NCBI RefSeq assembly: GCF_020181655.1
Contig: NZ_CP084032.1
Coordinates: 930,001 to 994,000, forward strand
Length of the DNA stretch: 64,000 bases
Direction: 5' to 3'
Origin: Pectobacterium colocasium
GTDB lineage: Bacteria > Pseudomonadota > Gammaproteobacteria > Enterobacterales > Enterobacteriaceae
The notes under the pieces are model-generated. The model worked only from the letters and a program-made list of their open reading frames with translations, made no database searches and was not told the origin of the DNA. The position numbers and the translations under genes are program-made. Within the stretch, counting starts at the first letter, position 1, and each line of letters starts with the position of its first letter. Positions 1 through 7,510 of this stretch are shown here, piece by piece.

Positions 1-2
1 GA

Positions 3-221
3 CAGTACAAGCAGAAGGTAAATCTGAATGAATTGTCTGAAGTGAAATCTCTATTTGATGATGTACTTACTCCAAAAGCAGACTATATCTACAGCAGTAA
101 TGATGTACTGGAATTAGATAAAGTATTGGATTATGTAAAGACCAGATTAGATGTTCGGTCTAAGGGGCAAGTAGAGCGACTCCTTGATGTTTCAATTACT
201 GCTTCTGCTGAGAAAGGGTAA
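3..221 (+). CDS. 3' end of an unrecognised gene, cut by the window edge
   Basis: The frame is open from the first base of the window to a TAA at 219-221, so this is the C-terminal part (about 72 residues) of a longer protein. A TTG at 33 could be read as a start, but the frame has no stop upstream of it and no ribosome-binding site precedes it, so I treat the gene as truncated by the window. The tail is acidic and helical. A stretch reading TPKADYIYSSND is loosely like the C-terminal segments of some P-loop kinases, but this is too weak for a call. The stop codon abuts the ATG of the next gene, so the two are probably translationally coupled and belong to one operon. The region is clearly richer in A+T than the genes after 2169. 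Confidence 0.55.
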   Translation, partial: QYKQKVNLNELSEVKSLFDDVLTPKADYIYSSNDVLELDKVLDYVKTRLDVRSKGQVERLLDVSITASAEKG

Positions 222-1025
222 ATGATAATTACATGGGGTTTGGGCGCATCGCTTGCGCTACTGGCGGCCTGCACCTCGGCGATTGCTGCGACGACTGGCG
301 TTGGCGGTGTACTCTTGCTGAGTGCGCTTTACATGCTTTTGCCCGACCCACGTCTTGTGATTCCAATGCATGCATGCGTCAGTCTTGTCAGCAATGCGAC
401 CAGATTAATTGCTTACTGGCGTTTTATCGATGTGGGTATTTGGGCGCGGTATATGATTGGCGCAATGCCTGGCGTGGCTGCCTCGACATTCATCCTGTAT
501 CGCTTATTCAGCGACTATGATGCAATATCACCTTACTTCATGATTATAATAGGAATTGTTGTTTGGTGGAGTACGTATTCTGGTTCAAAGAGGCGTGAGG
601 TAGATCGTAGTCCAGCGGTGAATTTTTATGCGGTTGGAGCCTTTTCTGCACCTGTAAGTATGCTTTTTGGCGCGAATGGTGCTGTCTTAGCTCCCTATTT
701 TCTTAAAACAGATATAGGGCGACAAAGGATTGTTGCTACATCCACTGCATGCCAATTTAGCCTCCATCTAATTAAAATTCCAGCAATCTACACGATTATT
801 TATGGGCTGCTTTCAGGTGAAAATAGCAGTGTAGAATATGACTCAGTGATATTGTCAGTATTTTCCATGGTAACCGCATCAATATTAGGGACGCTGCTTG
901 GTGGGAAGTTACTAGAAAATATGAATGAAACAAAATTTAACATCATATATAGGACGGCTATGTATTTAATTTCATCAAAAATATTCATTTTTGATGGGTT
1001 GTTAAAAACACCGTTTTTTCACTAA
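222..1025 (+). CDS. TauE/SafE-family membrane permease
   Basis: Predicted inner-membrane protein of 267 residues with about seven to eight hydrophobic segments. It shows the Gly-rich first helix (TTGVGGVLLL, about residues 24-33) and the internal repeat typical of the TauE/SafE (sulfite exporter, DUF81) family. Members move sulfite, sulfonates, sulfoacetate or other small organic anions, and the substrate cannot be read from sequence. The ATG immediately follows the upstream stop codon, so translation is probably coupled. The next gene starts 38 bases downstream. Compared with typical members of about 250 residues the length is normal. Base composition is AT-rich towards the 3' end, unlike the housekeeping genes that follow, which suggests a horizontally acquired cassette. 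The family call is good; the substrate is unknown. Confidence 0.75.
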   Translation: MIITWGLGASLALLAACTSAIAATTGVGGVLLLSALYMLLPDPRLVIPMHACVSLVSNATRLIAYWRFIDVGIWARYMIGAMPGVAASTFILYRLFSDYDAISPYFMIIIGIVVWWSTYSGSKRREVDRSPAVNFYAVGAFSAPVSMLFGANGAVLAPYFLKTDIGRQRIVATSTACQFSLHLIKIPAIYTIIYGLLSGENSSVEYDSVILSVFSMVTASILGTLLGGKLLENMNETKFNIIYRTAMYLISSKIFIFDGLLKTPFFH

Positions 1026-1063
1026 AAAACTAATAATTAAATATATCAGAAAGGATAAGTATC

Positions 1064-1948
1064 ATGCTATTCGAGAAAAATATTAGCCGTTGGAAACCAA
1101 TGAAAGAAGTTAATTCACGTGAGTTTAAGGCATTGTTACGTCCTGATTTCTTTGAGGGATCTCGGGAAGAAGGGTACAAAATAGTTTGGGAAAGAATTAA
1201 ACAGGCGAGTTTAGCTCATGGTTTTGGCGTAGAAGATGTATCGGATCCATTCAGTGAAACACACAAAATAAAAGAGTATTTTGATACTGAAGATCTTGCT
1301 TTGCGAAAAAGAGGCCTTCTTATCAGGCAAAATTCAAAAGTGATCGATGGTTCAGTGGTTTACCCTGCATCCTTAACAGCAAAAGAGCTAGGAAGAAATA
1401 CTTACCGTGTTCTTGGCACAAGGCTGGATTTCGCCGAAGGGATTACAGGGAAAAGTGAGGTTGAGGAAAAAATCGCATTGAATGATGAAGGTACACTTGA
1501 TGGGTATGTTGAGATTAAAAGAAAGATCTATCTGAGCCAACCTCGTGAAGCAACTACACTCAGGTACTTTGCGGATATATTCCCGGAGCTTAAACATGTC
1601 AGAATGGATATTGACACCGAGCTGACGTCTTACCGGATGCACAGCCATCGAATTTACCCTGGGGCTATTATTCTTACGGATAAGCGACGTATAACATTTG
1701 ATATTGAAGCATGTTTATATGAGGGGGAAACCTCGCCATTTGTTGTGGGGTGCTCATATACCCTTGATACTCCAAAATATCATGATATGAACAAGTCACA
1801 TAAAAAAGCAGAGGATTTTCTTTGCTCAGTCATTGAGGGGGCGTGTAAGGACTTAATTTACCCTGGTGCCGGGCGATGGTTGGGGTCGAAACTGTCAATG
1901 ATGCTTGAGAAAAATACAAACCAAATTTTAGGTTTTGAGAATGTGTAA
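1064..1948 (+). CDS. CYTH/triphosphate-tunnel-like protein of unknown role
   Basis: This 294-residue soluble protein has several marks of the CYTH (triphosphate tunnel metalloenzyme) fold: a YFDTEDLALRKRGLLIR segment (about residues 72-88) resembling the hallmark strand of that fold, an LTAKEL strand, and a later SEVEEK strand. The N-terminal signature ExExK is degenerate here (SREFK). CYTH and the related VTC domain bind triphosphate, polyphosphate or nucleotide phosphates inside a beta-barrel. The C-terminal third (FDIEAC, then an amphipathic helical end) has no match I recognise. An AAGGA ribosome-binding site lies about 8 bases before the ATG. It follows a TauE/SafE permease, suggesting a joint role, perhaps handling a phosphorylated or anionic compound; that part is inference. 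The gene is AT-rich. It could instead be a divergent VTC-like domain protein. Confidence 0.55.
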   Translation: MLFEKNISRWKPMKEVNSREFKALLRPDFFEGSREEGYKIVWERIKQASLAHGFGVEDVSDPFSETHKIKEYFDTEDLALRKRGLLIRQNSKVIDGSVVYPASLTAKELGRNTYRVLGTRLDFAEGITGKSEVEEKIALNDEGTLDGYVEIKRKIYLSQPREATTLRYFADIFPELKHVRMDIDTELTSYRMHSHRIYPGAIILTDKRRITFDIEACLYEGETSPFVVGCSYTLDTPKYHDMNKSHKKAEDFLCSVIEGACKDLIYPGAGRWLGSKLSMMLEKNTNQILGFENV

Positions 1949-2063
1949 AATACACCTTTCTTCACGGTGCTATGGCTGAAGATACAAAGACGTAGCGTTG
2001 TTCCGAAATATGACATTCTGATTAGTCGCGGAAAATGGCGTATCATCATTACAGTTTTAAAAG

Positions 2064-2082
2064 CCCTGACCTTGTGTCAGGG
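2064..2082. terminator. Hairpin between the accessory cluster and nudK
   Basis: CCCTGAC, a 5-base loop, then GTCAGGG. It is preceded by TTTTAAAA rather than followed by a T-run on the + strand, so it would terminate better on the minus strand. It may mark the edge of the accessory cluster. No other signal stands out between 1949 and 2168. Confidence 0.3.
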
Positions 2083-2168
2083 TAGGAATCTCTTCTTTGT
2101 TCTGTTATTCGGGTTAGATAATAGAACGTTGGGGAGTCCTTCCAGCCATCGATCGCCGAGGTGTTTGC

Positions 2169-2750
2169 ATGTCGTCTCCCATTGATATCGTCGAAAAGAA
2201 GCTGCTGTCCGACCACTGGTTTATCCTTCATAAATATGTTTTTGATTTAAAAAGAAAGAATGGCGGCGTAGTCCGCCAGATTCGTGAGGTTTACGACCGT
2301 GGTGATGGCGCGACGATTCTGCTGTACAACCGGGCGAAAGGCACGGTGATCCTGACGCGGCAGTTCCGTATTCCTACCTACGTCAACGGTAACGAAAGTG
2401 GCATGTTGCTGGAAGCGTGCGCGGGATTACTGGACGATCATTCGCCCGAAGAGTGCATCCGCAATGAGGCGATAGAAGAAACCGGTTATGCGGTCGGTAA
2501 CGTCGAGAAGCTGTTCGATGCCTATATGTCGCCTGGCGGTGTCACAGAACGGCTGCACTTCTTTGCGGCCGAATACGATGAATCGCTACGGGATAACTCG
2601 GGCGGTGGTGTAGAAGATGAAGATATCGAAGTGCTGGAATTGCCGTTCAGCGAAGCCGTCGCGATGATGAACGATGGTCGGATTAAAGACGGCAAAACCA
2701 TCATGCTGCTACAGCACGCGATCATTCGCGGCTGGTTTGCCAGGGCATAG
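2169..2750 (+). CDS. nudK: GDP-mannose pyrophosphatase NudK
   Basis: Cytoplasmic Nudix hydrolase of 193 residues, very like E. coli NudK (YffH), which cleaves GDP-mannose to GMP and mannose 1-phosphate. The Nudix box begins at GLLDD (residue 86) and carries the metal-binding residues E100, E103 and E104 with G106. The substrate-loop segment [15 protein letters not shown] follows. The length matches the E. coli protein. A GAGG ribosome-binding site lies about 7 bases upstream of the ATG. In E. coli nudK sits close to tktB-talA; here the same neighbours are separated by about 15 kb of plant-carbohydrate genes, so nudK marks the left edge of a conserved backbone that received insertions. It appears monocistronic. 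Confidence 0.93.
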   Translation: MSSPIDIVEKKLLSDHWFILHKYVFDLKRKNGGVVRQIREVYDRGDGATILLYNRAKGTVILTRQFRIPTYVNGNESGMLLEACAGLLDDHSPEECIRNEAIEETGYAVGNVEKLFDAYMSPGGVTERLHFFAAEYDESLRDNSGGGVEDEDIEVLELPFSEAVAMMNDGRIKDGKTIMLLQHAIIRGWFARA

Positions 2751-2761
2751 AGAGGTTTTGC

Positions 2762-2785
2762 GGCACACGGGTCTCGTCGTGTGCC
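2762..2785 (+). terminator. Probable nudK terminator
   Basis: GGCACACG, 8-base loop, CGTGTGCC, followed by TCTTG. It starts 11 bases after the nudK stop. The stem is perfect over 8 bp but the T-tract is weak. Confidence 0.5.
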
Positions 2786-3036
2786 TCTTGATATGGTGTG
2801 GTAACGCTTTCATTTTTGTGCCATTTCATGGTGCCAGTGTGATTGTGGTTAATATTAGCCGAATAACCGTTTTCTCTGTTTTTATATTTCCATTTTTTGT
2901 TTTATTTTCAATGCTATGATCTGATTTTTGTCTTTATTTTGATCGATTTTATCGGCTGGTATACGCGTTATAAAGGGAAAATTTTCCTAAAATTTTTGTA
3001 TTTAGATCGAATATTTAGTCATTTCTCTTCCTGTTG

Positions 3037-3052
3037 TGTGACCCGTATCACC
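3037..3052 (+). promoter_or_regulatory. Putative CRP site upstream of ganE
   Basis: TGTGA-cccgta-TCACC matches the CRP consensus TGTGA-N6-TCACA at 9 of 10 conserved positions. It is centred about 98 bases before the ganE ATG. The rest of the 2751-3142 gap is AT-rich promoter DNA with no ORF I would support. CRP control is expected for a galactan utilisation operon. Confidence 0.6.
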
Positions 3053-3142
3053 GGATGAAAGAATGTAAGCGGTGTAACTCGTTGCTTCATTATGCAGTAA
3101 CTCATATTCTCTCTTTACAAAAAGTAAAGAAGGACTGCTCTG

Positions 3143-4408
3143 ATGAAGATCAAGAACAAAGTATCTACCCTATTTGCAGTTTCATTCCTCACGCTGGGTT
3201 TATCGAGTCATAGCCTGGCTGCTGAAGTCACCGTGTGGGCCTGGGATCCTAACTTCAATGTCGCGGCAATGCATGAGGCATCGTCGATATATAAAAAAGC
3301 CGATCCCAGTTTTAGTCTGAAAGTGATCGACTCAGGTAAAGAGGATATTGAGCAGAAATTAAATACCATGTTAGCTTCAGGGGTTAAAAACTCGCTTCCC
3401 GATATTGTGCTTATTGAAGATTATAATGCTCAGAAATACCTTCAGGCTTATCCTGATTCGTTTATCCCATTGCAGGACGCTATCGATTATAGCCAGTTTG
3501 CACCGTATAAAACGAAAGTGATGACGGTCGGGAATAAGGTCTACGGCGTGCCTTTTGATTCCGGCGTGGCAGGAATGTTCTATCGACTCGATTATCTGGA
3601 GGCTGCCGGATATAAAGAGAGCGATATGGTGAATATTACCTGGGATAAATATATTGAGATCGGCAAGCAGGTAAAAGCTAAAACCGGCGTTGATATGCTG
3701 ACCTACGATATGAATGATGTGGTGCTTCCTCATATTATGATGCAGTCCGGTGGAGAATGGTTCTTTGATAATCAAGGGCAACTCAATCTCACCAAAAACA
3801 ATGCTCTGAAAGAAACATTAAAAACGATTAAAGCGATTAATGACGCAAAAATTGCACGCCCTATCTCGGGCTGGTCGAGTTTTGTGGGGAGTTTTAATGC
3901 CGGAAAATCGGCAAGTGTGGTTTCTGGTGTATGGGTGATTGGTTCAATTAAAAGCGCCGCAGATCAGAAAGGAAAATGGCGCGTTGCACCGATCCCACGG
4001 CTGAATCTCGACAACGCGGTTCATGCCTCCAATCAGGGGGGATCGAGCTGGTATGTCTTAAAGGGGGGCAAAAACACGAAACAGGCGATTGAGTTTTTGC
4101 AGAAAACCTTCGCGGCGGATAGCAATATGTATCAAACCCTTTTGGTCGATCGTGGGGCGCTCGCCACCTTCCTGCCCGCCACTTCCGGCCCTGCTTACGC
4201 GGTACAGGATCCGTTCTTTGGTGGGCAAGCTGTGTTCGCTGATTTTTCTAAATGGGTGACTGAAATTCCACAGGTTTCCTACGGTATGTATACCCAGGAA
4301 GTTGATAACGCCATTGCTGCTGAAATACCTGCATTACTGAAAGGCGATTCTGTCGATGACGTGTTAAAACGCGCCGAAACGACACTAAAAAATCAGATTA
4401 TGCAGTAG
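3143..4408 (+). CDS. ganE: Galacto-oligosaccharide-binding protein (GanE-like)
   Basis: Periplasmic solute-binding protein of 421 residues in the family-1 carbohydrate binding-protein group, related to MalE. A signal peptide ends around SLAAEV (residues 24-28). The mature domain begins VTVWAWDPNFN, typical of sugar-binding proteins. It should capture galactan oligomers in the periplasm and deliver them to the GanFG-GanK importer encoded next. This assignment rests on the tight operon with two MalF/G-type permeases, an ATPase and a GH53 endo-galactanase, the arrangement known from the Dickeya gan locus. An AAGGA ribosome-binding site lies about 9 bases before the ATG. A CRP-like site lies upstream and a 10-bp hairpin follows the stop. 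Other plant oligosaccharides remain possible ligands. Confidence 0.8.
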   Translation: MKIKNKVSTLFAVSFLTLGLSSHSLAAEVTVWAWDPNFNVAAMHEASSIYKKADPSFSLKVIDSGKEDIEQKLNTMLASGVKNSLPDIVLIEDYNAQKYLQAYPDSFIPLQDAIDYSQFAPYKTKVMTVGNKVYGVPFDSGVAGMFYRLDYLEAAGYKESDMVNITWDKYIEIGKQVKAKTGVDMLTYDMNDVVLPHIMMQSGGEWFFDNQGQLNLTKNNALKETLKTIKAINDAKIARPISGWSSFVGSFNAGKSASVVSGVWVIGSIKSAADQKGKWRVAPIPRLNLDNAVHASNQGGSSWYVLKGGKNTKQAIEFLQKTFAADSNMYQTLLVDRGALATFLPATSGPAYAVQDPFFGGQAVFADFSKWVTEIPQVSYGMYTQEVDNAIAAEIPALLKGDSVDDVLKRAETTLKNQIMQ

Positions 4409-4417
4409 CGAGTGTGA

Positions 4418-4442
4418 GCTTGAGGGCGGAAAGCCCTCAAGC
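4418..4442 (+). terminator. Intercistronic hairpin ganE-ganF
   Basis: GCTTGAGGGC, loop ggaaa, GCCCTCAAGC: a perfect 10-bp stem without a T-run. It lies directly after the binding-protein gene. Such hairpins usually stabilise the upstream message or reduce readthrough, so that binding protein is made in excess over the permeases. Confidence 0.6.
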
Positions 4443-4465
4443 ATTTCTCTCCGGAAATCGATGGT

Positions 4466-5353
4466 GTGATAATGATGTATAAACCTAAAATGAATAGGCT
4501 TTATAACATCAACGGCTGGGCTTTCGTCGCTACCGCTGTTGGGTTAATTGCCTTAATGACGATATACCCTATTTTCAAATCACTTTGGCTCTCTTTTCAA
4601 TCTGGCCGTGGTGTGGTGACACAATTTGTTGGCCTGGGAAATATCATTCGGTTATTCAATGATCCTATGTTCAAAACGGCACTTTGGAATACGTTGACCT
4701 TTCTGGTAATCCAAGTCCCGATTATGATTTTATTATCATTGGCTATTTCTTCTTGTTTGAATTCGTCTCAGCTTAAATATCGTCAGTGGTTTAGGATCGC
4801 GATCTTTTTACCCTGCGTGACCTCACTGGTTGCCTACTCAATTCTTTTCAAGAGTATGTTTGAACTGGATGGCGTGATTAATTCATTCTTACTGTTTATT
4901 CATGTTATTGACGATCCGATTCCGTGGCTATCCGATCCTTTCTGGGCGAAGGTGACTATCATTATTGCCATTACGTGGCGCTGGACGGGATATAACATGA
5001 TATTCTATCTTTCCGCGATGCAGAATATTGATAAGTCCATTTATGAAGCTGCCCGGGTTGATGGTGTCAGCCCAATTAAGCAATTTTTCTTCATTACGAT
5101 CCCGTTATTGAAACCGGTCATTCTTTTTACCAGCGTGACATCAACGATCGGCACATTACAGTTGTTTGATGAAGCGATGAATATCACGAATGGTGGCCCG
5201 GCAAATGCGACGCTGACGTTATCGCTTTATATTTATAACCTGTCATTCAAGTTTGTGCCTAACTTTGGCTATGCGGCAACGGTTTCCTACGTCATTGTTG
5301 TTTTTTCAGCAATATTGGCACTGATTCAGTTTAAAGCAGCGCGGAAGGGATGA
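4466..5353 (+). CDS. ganF: Oligogalactan ABC transporter permease (MalF-type)
   Basis: Inner-membrane permease of 295 residues with six predicted helices. The EAA loop, which contacts the ATPase, is visible as YEAARVDGVSPIKQFFFITIPLLKP (about residues 192-216, quoted only to locate it: key residues are EAA, G and P). It pairs with GanG to form the membrane channel for galacto-oligosaccharides. The GTG at 4466 is preceded by CGGA at a workable distance; ATG codons at 4472 and 4475 are alternatives and would shorten the protein by two or three residues. It follows ganE after a hairpin and is followed one base after its stop by ganG, so these are one transcription unit. Confidence 0.82.
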   Translation: MIMMYKPKMNRLYNINGWAFVATAVGLIALMTIYPIFKSLWLSFQSGRGVVTQFVGLGNIIRLFNDPMFKTALWNTLTFLVIQVPIMILLSLAISSCLNSSQLKYRQWFRIAIFLPCVTSLVAYSILFKSMFELDGVINSFLLFIHVIDDPIPWLSDPFWAKVTIIIAITWRWTGYNMIFYLSAMQNIDKSIYEAARVDGVSPIKQFFFITIPLLKPVILFTSVTSTIGTLQLFDEAMNITNGGPANATLTLSLYIYNLSFKFVPNFGYAATVSYVIVVFSAILALIQFKAARKG

Positions 5354-5354
5354 T

Positions 5355-6167
5355 ATGAGGAAAAGTAAAGTTAACAGCCTACTCATGCATATTTTTCTCG
5401 TGTTGATGAGTATTTTTTCGCTTTTCCCTTTCTATTGGATGGTGGTGTCGAGCACAAATAGCACCAGCCAAATCAACATGGGGAAATTCACGTTTGGCGA
5501 TCAATTACTGGTCAATTTTACCAATCTGACGAGCCAGGTTGATCTGGCGCTGGTGTTCTGGAACACGTCAAAAATTGCGTTGATCAGTACGGTGTCCACG
5601 CTTGTCGTGTGCTCTATCGCAGGCTATGCGTTTGAAATTTATGCCAGTAAGAATCGTGAGCGTGTCTATGTGGCGTTACTCACGACGATGATGATTCCGT
5701 TTGCGGCATTAATGATCCCGCTTTTCACCATGTTTGGTAAGGCGGGGTTACTGGATACCCATTTTGCGGTGATCATGCCGACCGTGGCCGGGGCATTTAT
5801 TATTTTCTACTTTAGGCAATGTACTAAAACGTTTCCGCGAGAGTTGATTGATGCGGCGCGTGTGGAAAGCGTCGCTGAGTGGAAAATTTTCCTGTATGTC
5901 TACGTGCCGATTATGCGCGCCAGTTATTCCGCTGCTTTTATTATTGTTTTCATGACGTCATGGAATGCGTTTCTCTGGCCGCTTATTGTCCTTCAATCTA
6001 ACGAATTAAAAACGATCAATCTGGTGTTATCGAGTTTTGCTTCCGCTTACTCGCCAGATTTCGGATTGATTATGGTTGGAACGGTGATTTCTACACTACC
6101 CAGTTTACTTATCTTCTTTGCCATGCAGAAGCAATTTATCGCCAGCATGACGGGCGCGGTAAAGTAA
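5355..6167 (+). CDS. ganG: Oligogalactan ABC transporter permease (MalG-type)
   Basis: Inner-membrane permease of 270 residues with six predicted helices and the EAA-loop motif ELIDAARVESVAEWKIF (about residues 163-179). It is the second membrane subunit of the gan importer. The ATG lies one base after the ganF stop, with a GGAAGGG ribosome-binding site inside the end of ganF, so the two are coupled and expected at a 1:1 ratio. The length and motif are standard for MalG-like subunits of the carbohydrate CUT1 family. The protein ends QKQFIASMTGAVK, the usual QRYFV-type end of such permeases. Confidence 0.82.
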   Translation: MRKSKVNSLLMHIFLVLMSIFSLFPFYWMVVSSTNSTSQINMGKFTFGDQLLVNFTNLTSQVDLALVFWNTSKIALISTVSTLVVCSIAGYAFEIYASKNRERVYVALLTTMMIPFAALMIPLFTMFGKAGLLDTHFAVIMPTVAGAFIIFYFRQCTKTFPRELIDAARVESVAEWKIFLYVYVPIMRASYSAAFIIVFMTSWNAFLWPLIVLQSNELKTINLVLSSFASAYSPDFGLIMVGTVISTLPSLLIFFAMQKQFIASMTGAVK

Positions 6168-6203
6168 TACGCTCTCAATGGAAAATTAACGTTTGAGGTT
6201 CAC

Positions 6204-7289
6204 ATGGCTGATATTTTACTAAAAAATATAGTGAAACGTTACGATAAGACGGAGACGATCCATCGTATCAATCTTGAAATTAATTCTGGCGAATTTGTGG
6301 TATTCGTTGGCCCATCGGGATGTGGTAAATCGACGTTGCTAAGAATGATCGCTGGATTGGAAGAAATAACAGACGGCGAAATTCATATTGATAACCGCTT
6401 AGTTAACCATTTTGATCCCGCAGAACGAGGGATTGCGATGGTTTTCCAATCCTATGCGCTGTACCCGCATATGACCGTGGCTGAAAACATGGGATTCGGG
6501 TTAAGAATGAATGGGCACCCCAAAGCTGAAGTCGAAAGAATGGTGCGAAAGGCGGCGATGACGCTTCAGCTCGAAGGACTGTTGGATCGTACACCGAAGC
6601 AACTGTCTGGTGGCCAGCGCCAGCGCGTTGCGATTGGGCGGGCCATTGTACGCGACCCTAAAGTGTTTTTATTCGATGAGCCTCTCTCGAACCTCGACGC
6701 CGAATTACGCGTGGAAATGCGTTTACAGATTGCCCGACTGCACCAGGAAATGCGTAACACCATGATATATGTAACGCACGACCAGGTGGAAGCGATGACG
6801 TTGGCGGATAAAATCGTGGTGTTAAACAAAGGATATATTGAGCAGGTTGGCACACCGATGGAGCTATACCATAAGCCGGAGAATCTTTTTGTTGCCGGTT
6901 TTATCGGTTCGCCGAATATGAATTTTCTACCCGGTGAGGTGACACAGGTTGAAGGAAATAACGTGAGTATTTTGATCAATAAGCTCAATACACTTTCCGT
7001 GAATCTTGCGAATCACGGATTGCATGCCGATCAGAAAATTACCGTAGGTATTCGCCCTGAACACCTGAGTATTGATCCGAATGGCGGAGACGTCAGTTTG
7101 TCGATCAATAGTGAAGTCACTGAAAGGCTAGGTAATGCCACGTATATTTTTGGTGCTTACTCTGGTGTGAATCATTTCAAGGTGCATTTGTCGGGTGATA
7201 ACAGTATTGCGCCTTACTCAACGATTCCGCTGACATGCCGTAGTGAAAATCTGCATTTTTTTGATGAAAACGGAAAACGTATTAATTAA
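6204..7289 (+). CDS. ganK: Oligosaccharide ABC transporter ATPase (MalK-type)
   Basis: Cytoplasmic ATPase of 361 residues that should power GanEFG. Walker A GPSGCGKST is at residues 36-44, the Q-loop at MVFQSYALYPHMT, the ABC signature LSGGQRQR near residue 134, and Walker B VFLFDEPLSNLD follows. After about residue 235 comes an OB-fold regulatory domain with VGIRPEHL, as in MalK/UgpC. CUT1 ATPases of this class sometimes serve several sugar importers. It starts 36 bases after ganG. A strong intrinsic terminator follows at 7364-7400, which separates ganEFGK from ganA. Confidence 0.85.
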   Translation: MADILLKNIVKRYDKTETIHRINLEINSGEFVVFVGPSGCGKSTLLRMIAGLEEITDGEIHIDNRLVNHFDPAERGIAMVFQSYALYPHMTVAENMGFGLRMNGHPKAEVERMVRKAAMTLQLEGLLDRTPKQLSGGQRQRVAIGRAIVRDPKVFLFDEPLSNLDAELRVEMRLQIARLHQEMRNTMIYVTHDQVEAMTLADKIVVLNKGYIEQVGTPMELYHKPENLFVAGFIGSPNMNFLPGEVTQVEGNNVSILINKLNTLSVNLANHGLHADQKITVGIRPEHLSIDPNGGDVSLSINSEVTERLGNATYIFGAYSGVNHFKVHLSGDNSIAPYSTIPLTCRSENLHFFDENGKRIN

Positions 7290-7363
7290 AAACCACATGT
7301 CTGTCATGTTGAGAATGATGCCATTGAAAATACTATATGGCGTAAATGGAAAGTAATAAATCT

Positions 7364-7400
7364 AACCAGGTGACTATTAATATGAGTCGCTTGGTTTTTT
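7364..7400 (+). terminator. Intrinsic terminator after ganK
   Basis: AACCAGGTGACT, a 9-base loop, and AGTCGCTTGGTT form a 12-bp stem (two G-U pairs), followed by a run of six T. It is a complete rho-independent terminator. It implies that ganA, 110 bases downstream, is mainly transcribed from its own promoter. Confidence 0.8.
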
Positions 7401-7455
7401 ATGTGAAGTTTATTTTTTTATCAATATCCCCCTCTGTTTTTTGAATCTGTACCTG

Positions 7456-7480
7456 GGTGTTTATTAAGGTAATAAACACC
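7456..7480 (+). promoter_or_regulatory. Perfect 10-bp dyad in the ganA leader
   Basis: GGTGTTTATT, loop aaggt, AATAAACACC, then TTTTAAG. It lies 31 bases before the ganA ATG. It could be an operator, an RNA hairpin controlling translation, or a weak attenuator; sequence alone does not decide. Confidence 0.5.
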
Positions 7481-7510
7481 TTTTAAGCGTGTTACCTCAA
7501 GGAGAAATGA

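Noticed and set aside
33..221. Reading the first ORF as a complete 62-residue gene starting at TTG 33
   Set aside because: The frame stays open upstream to the window edge and no ribosome-binding site precedes the TTG, so it is more likely the end of a longer gene.
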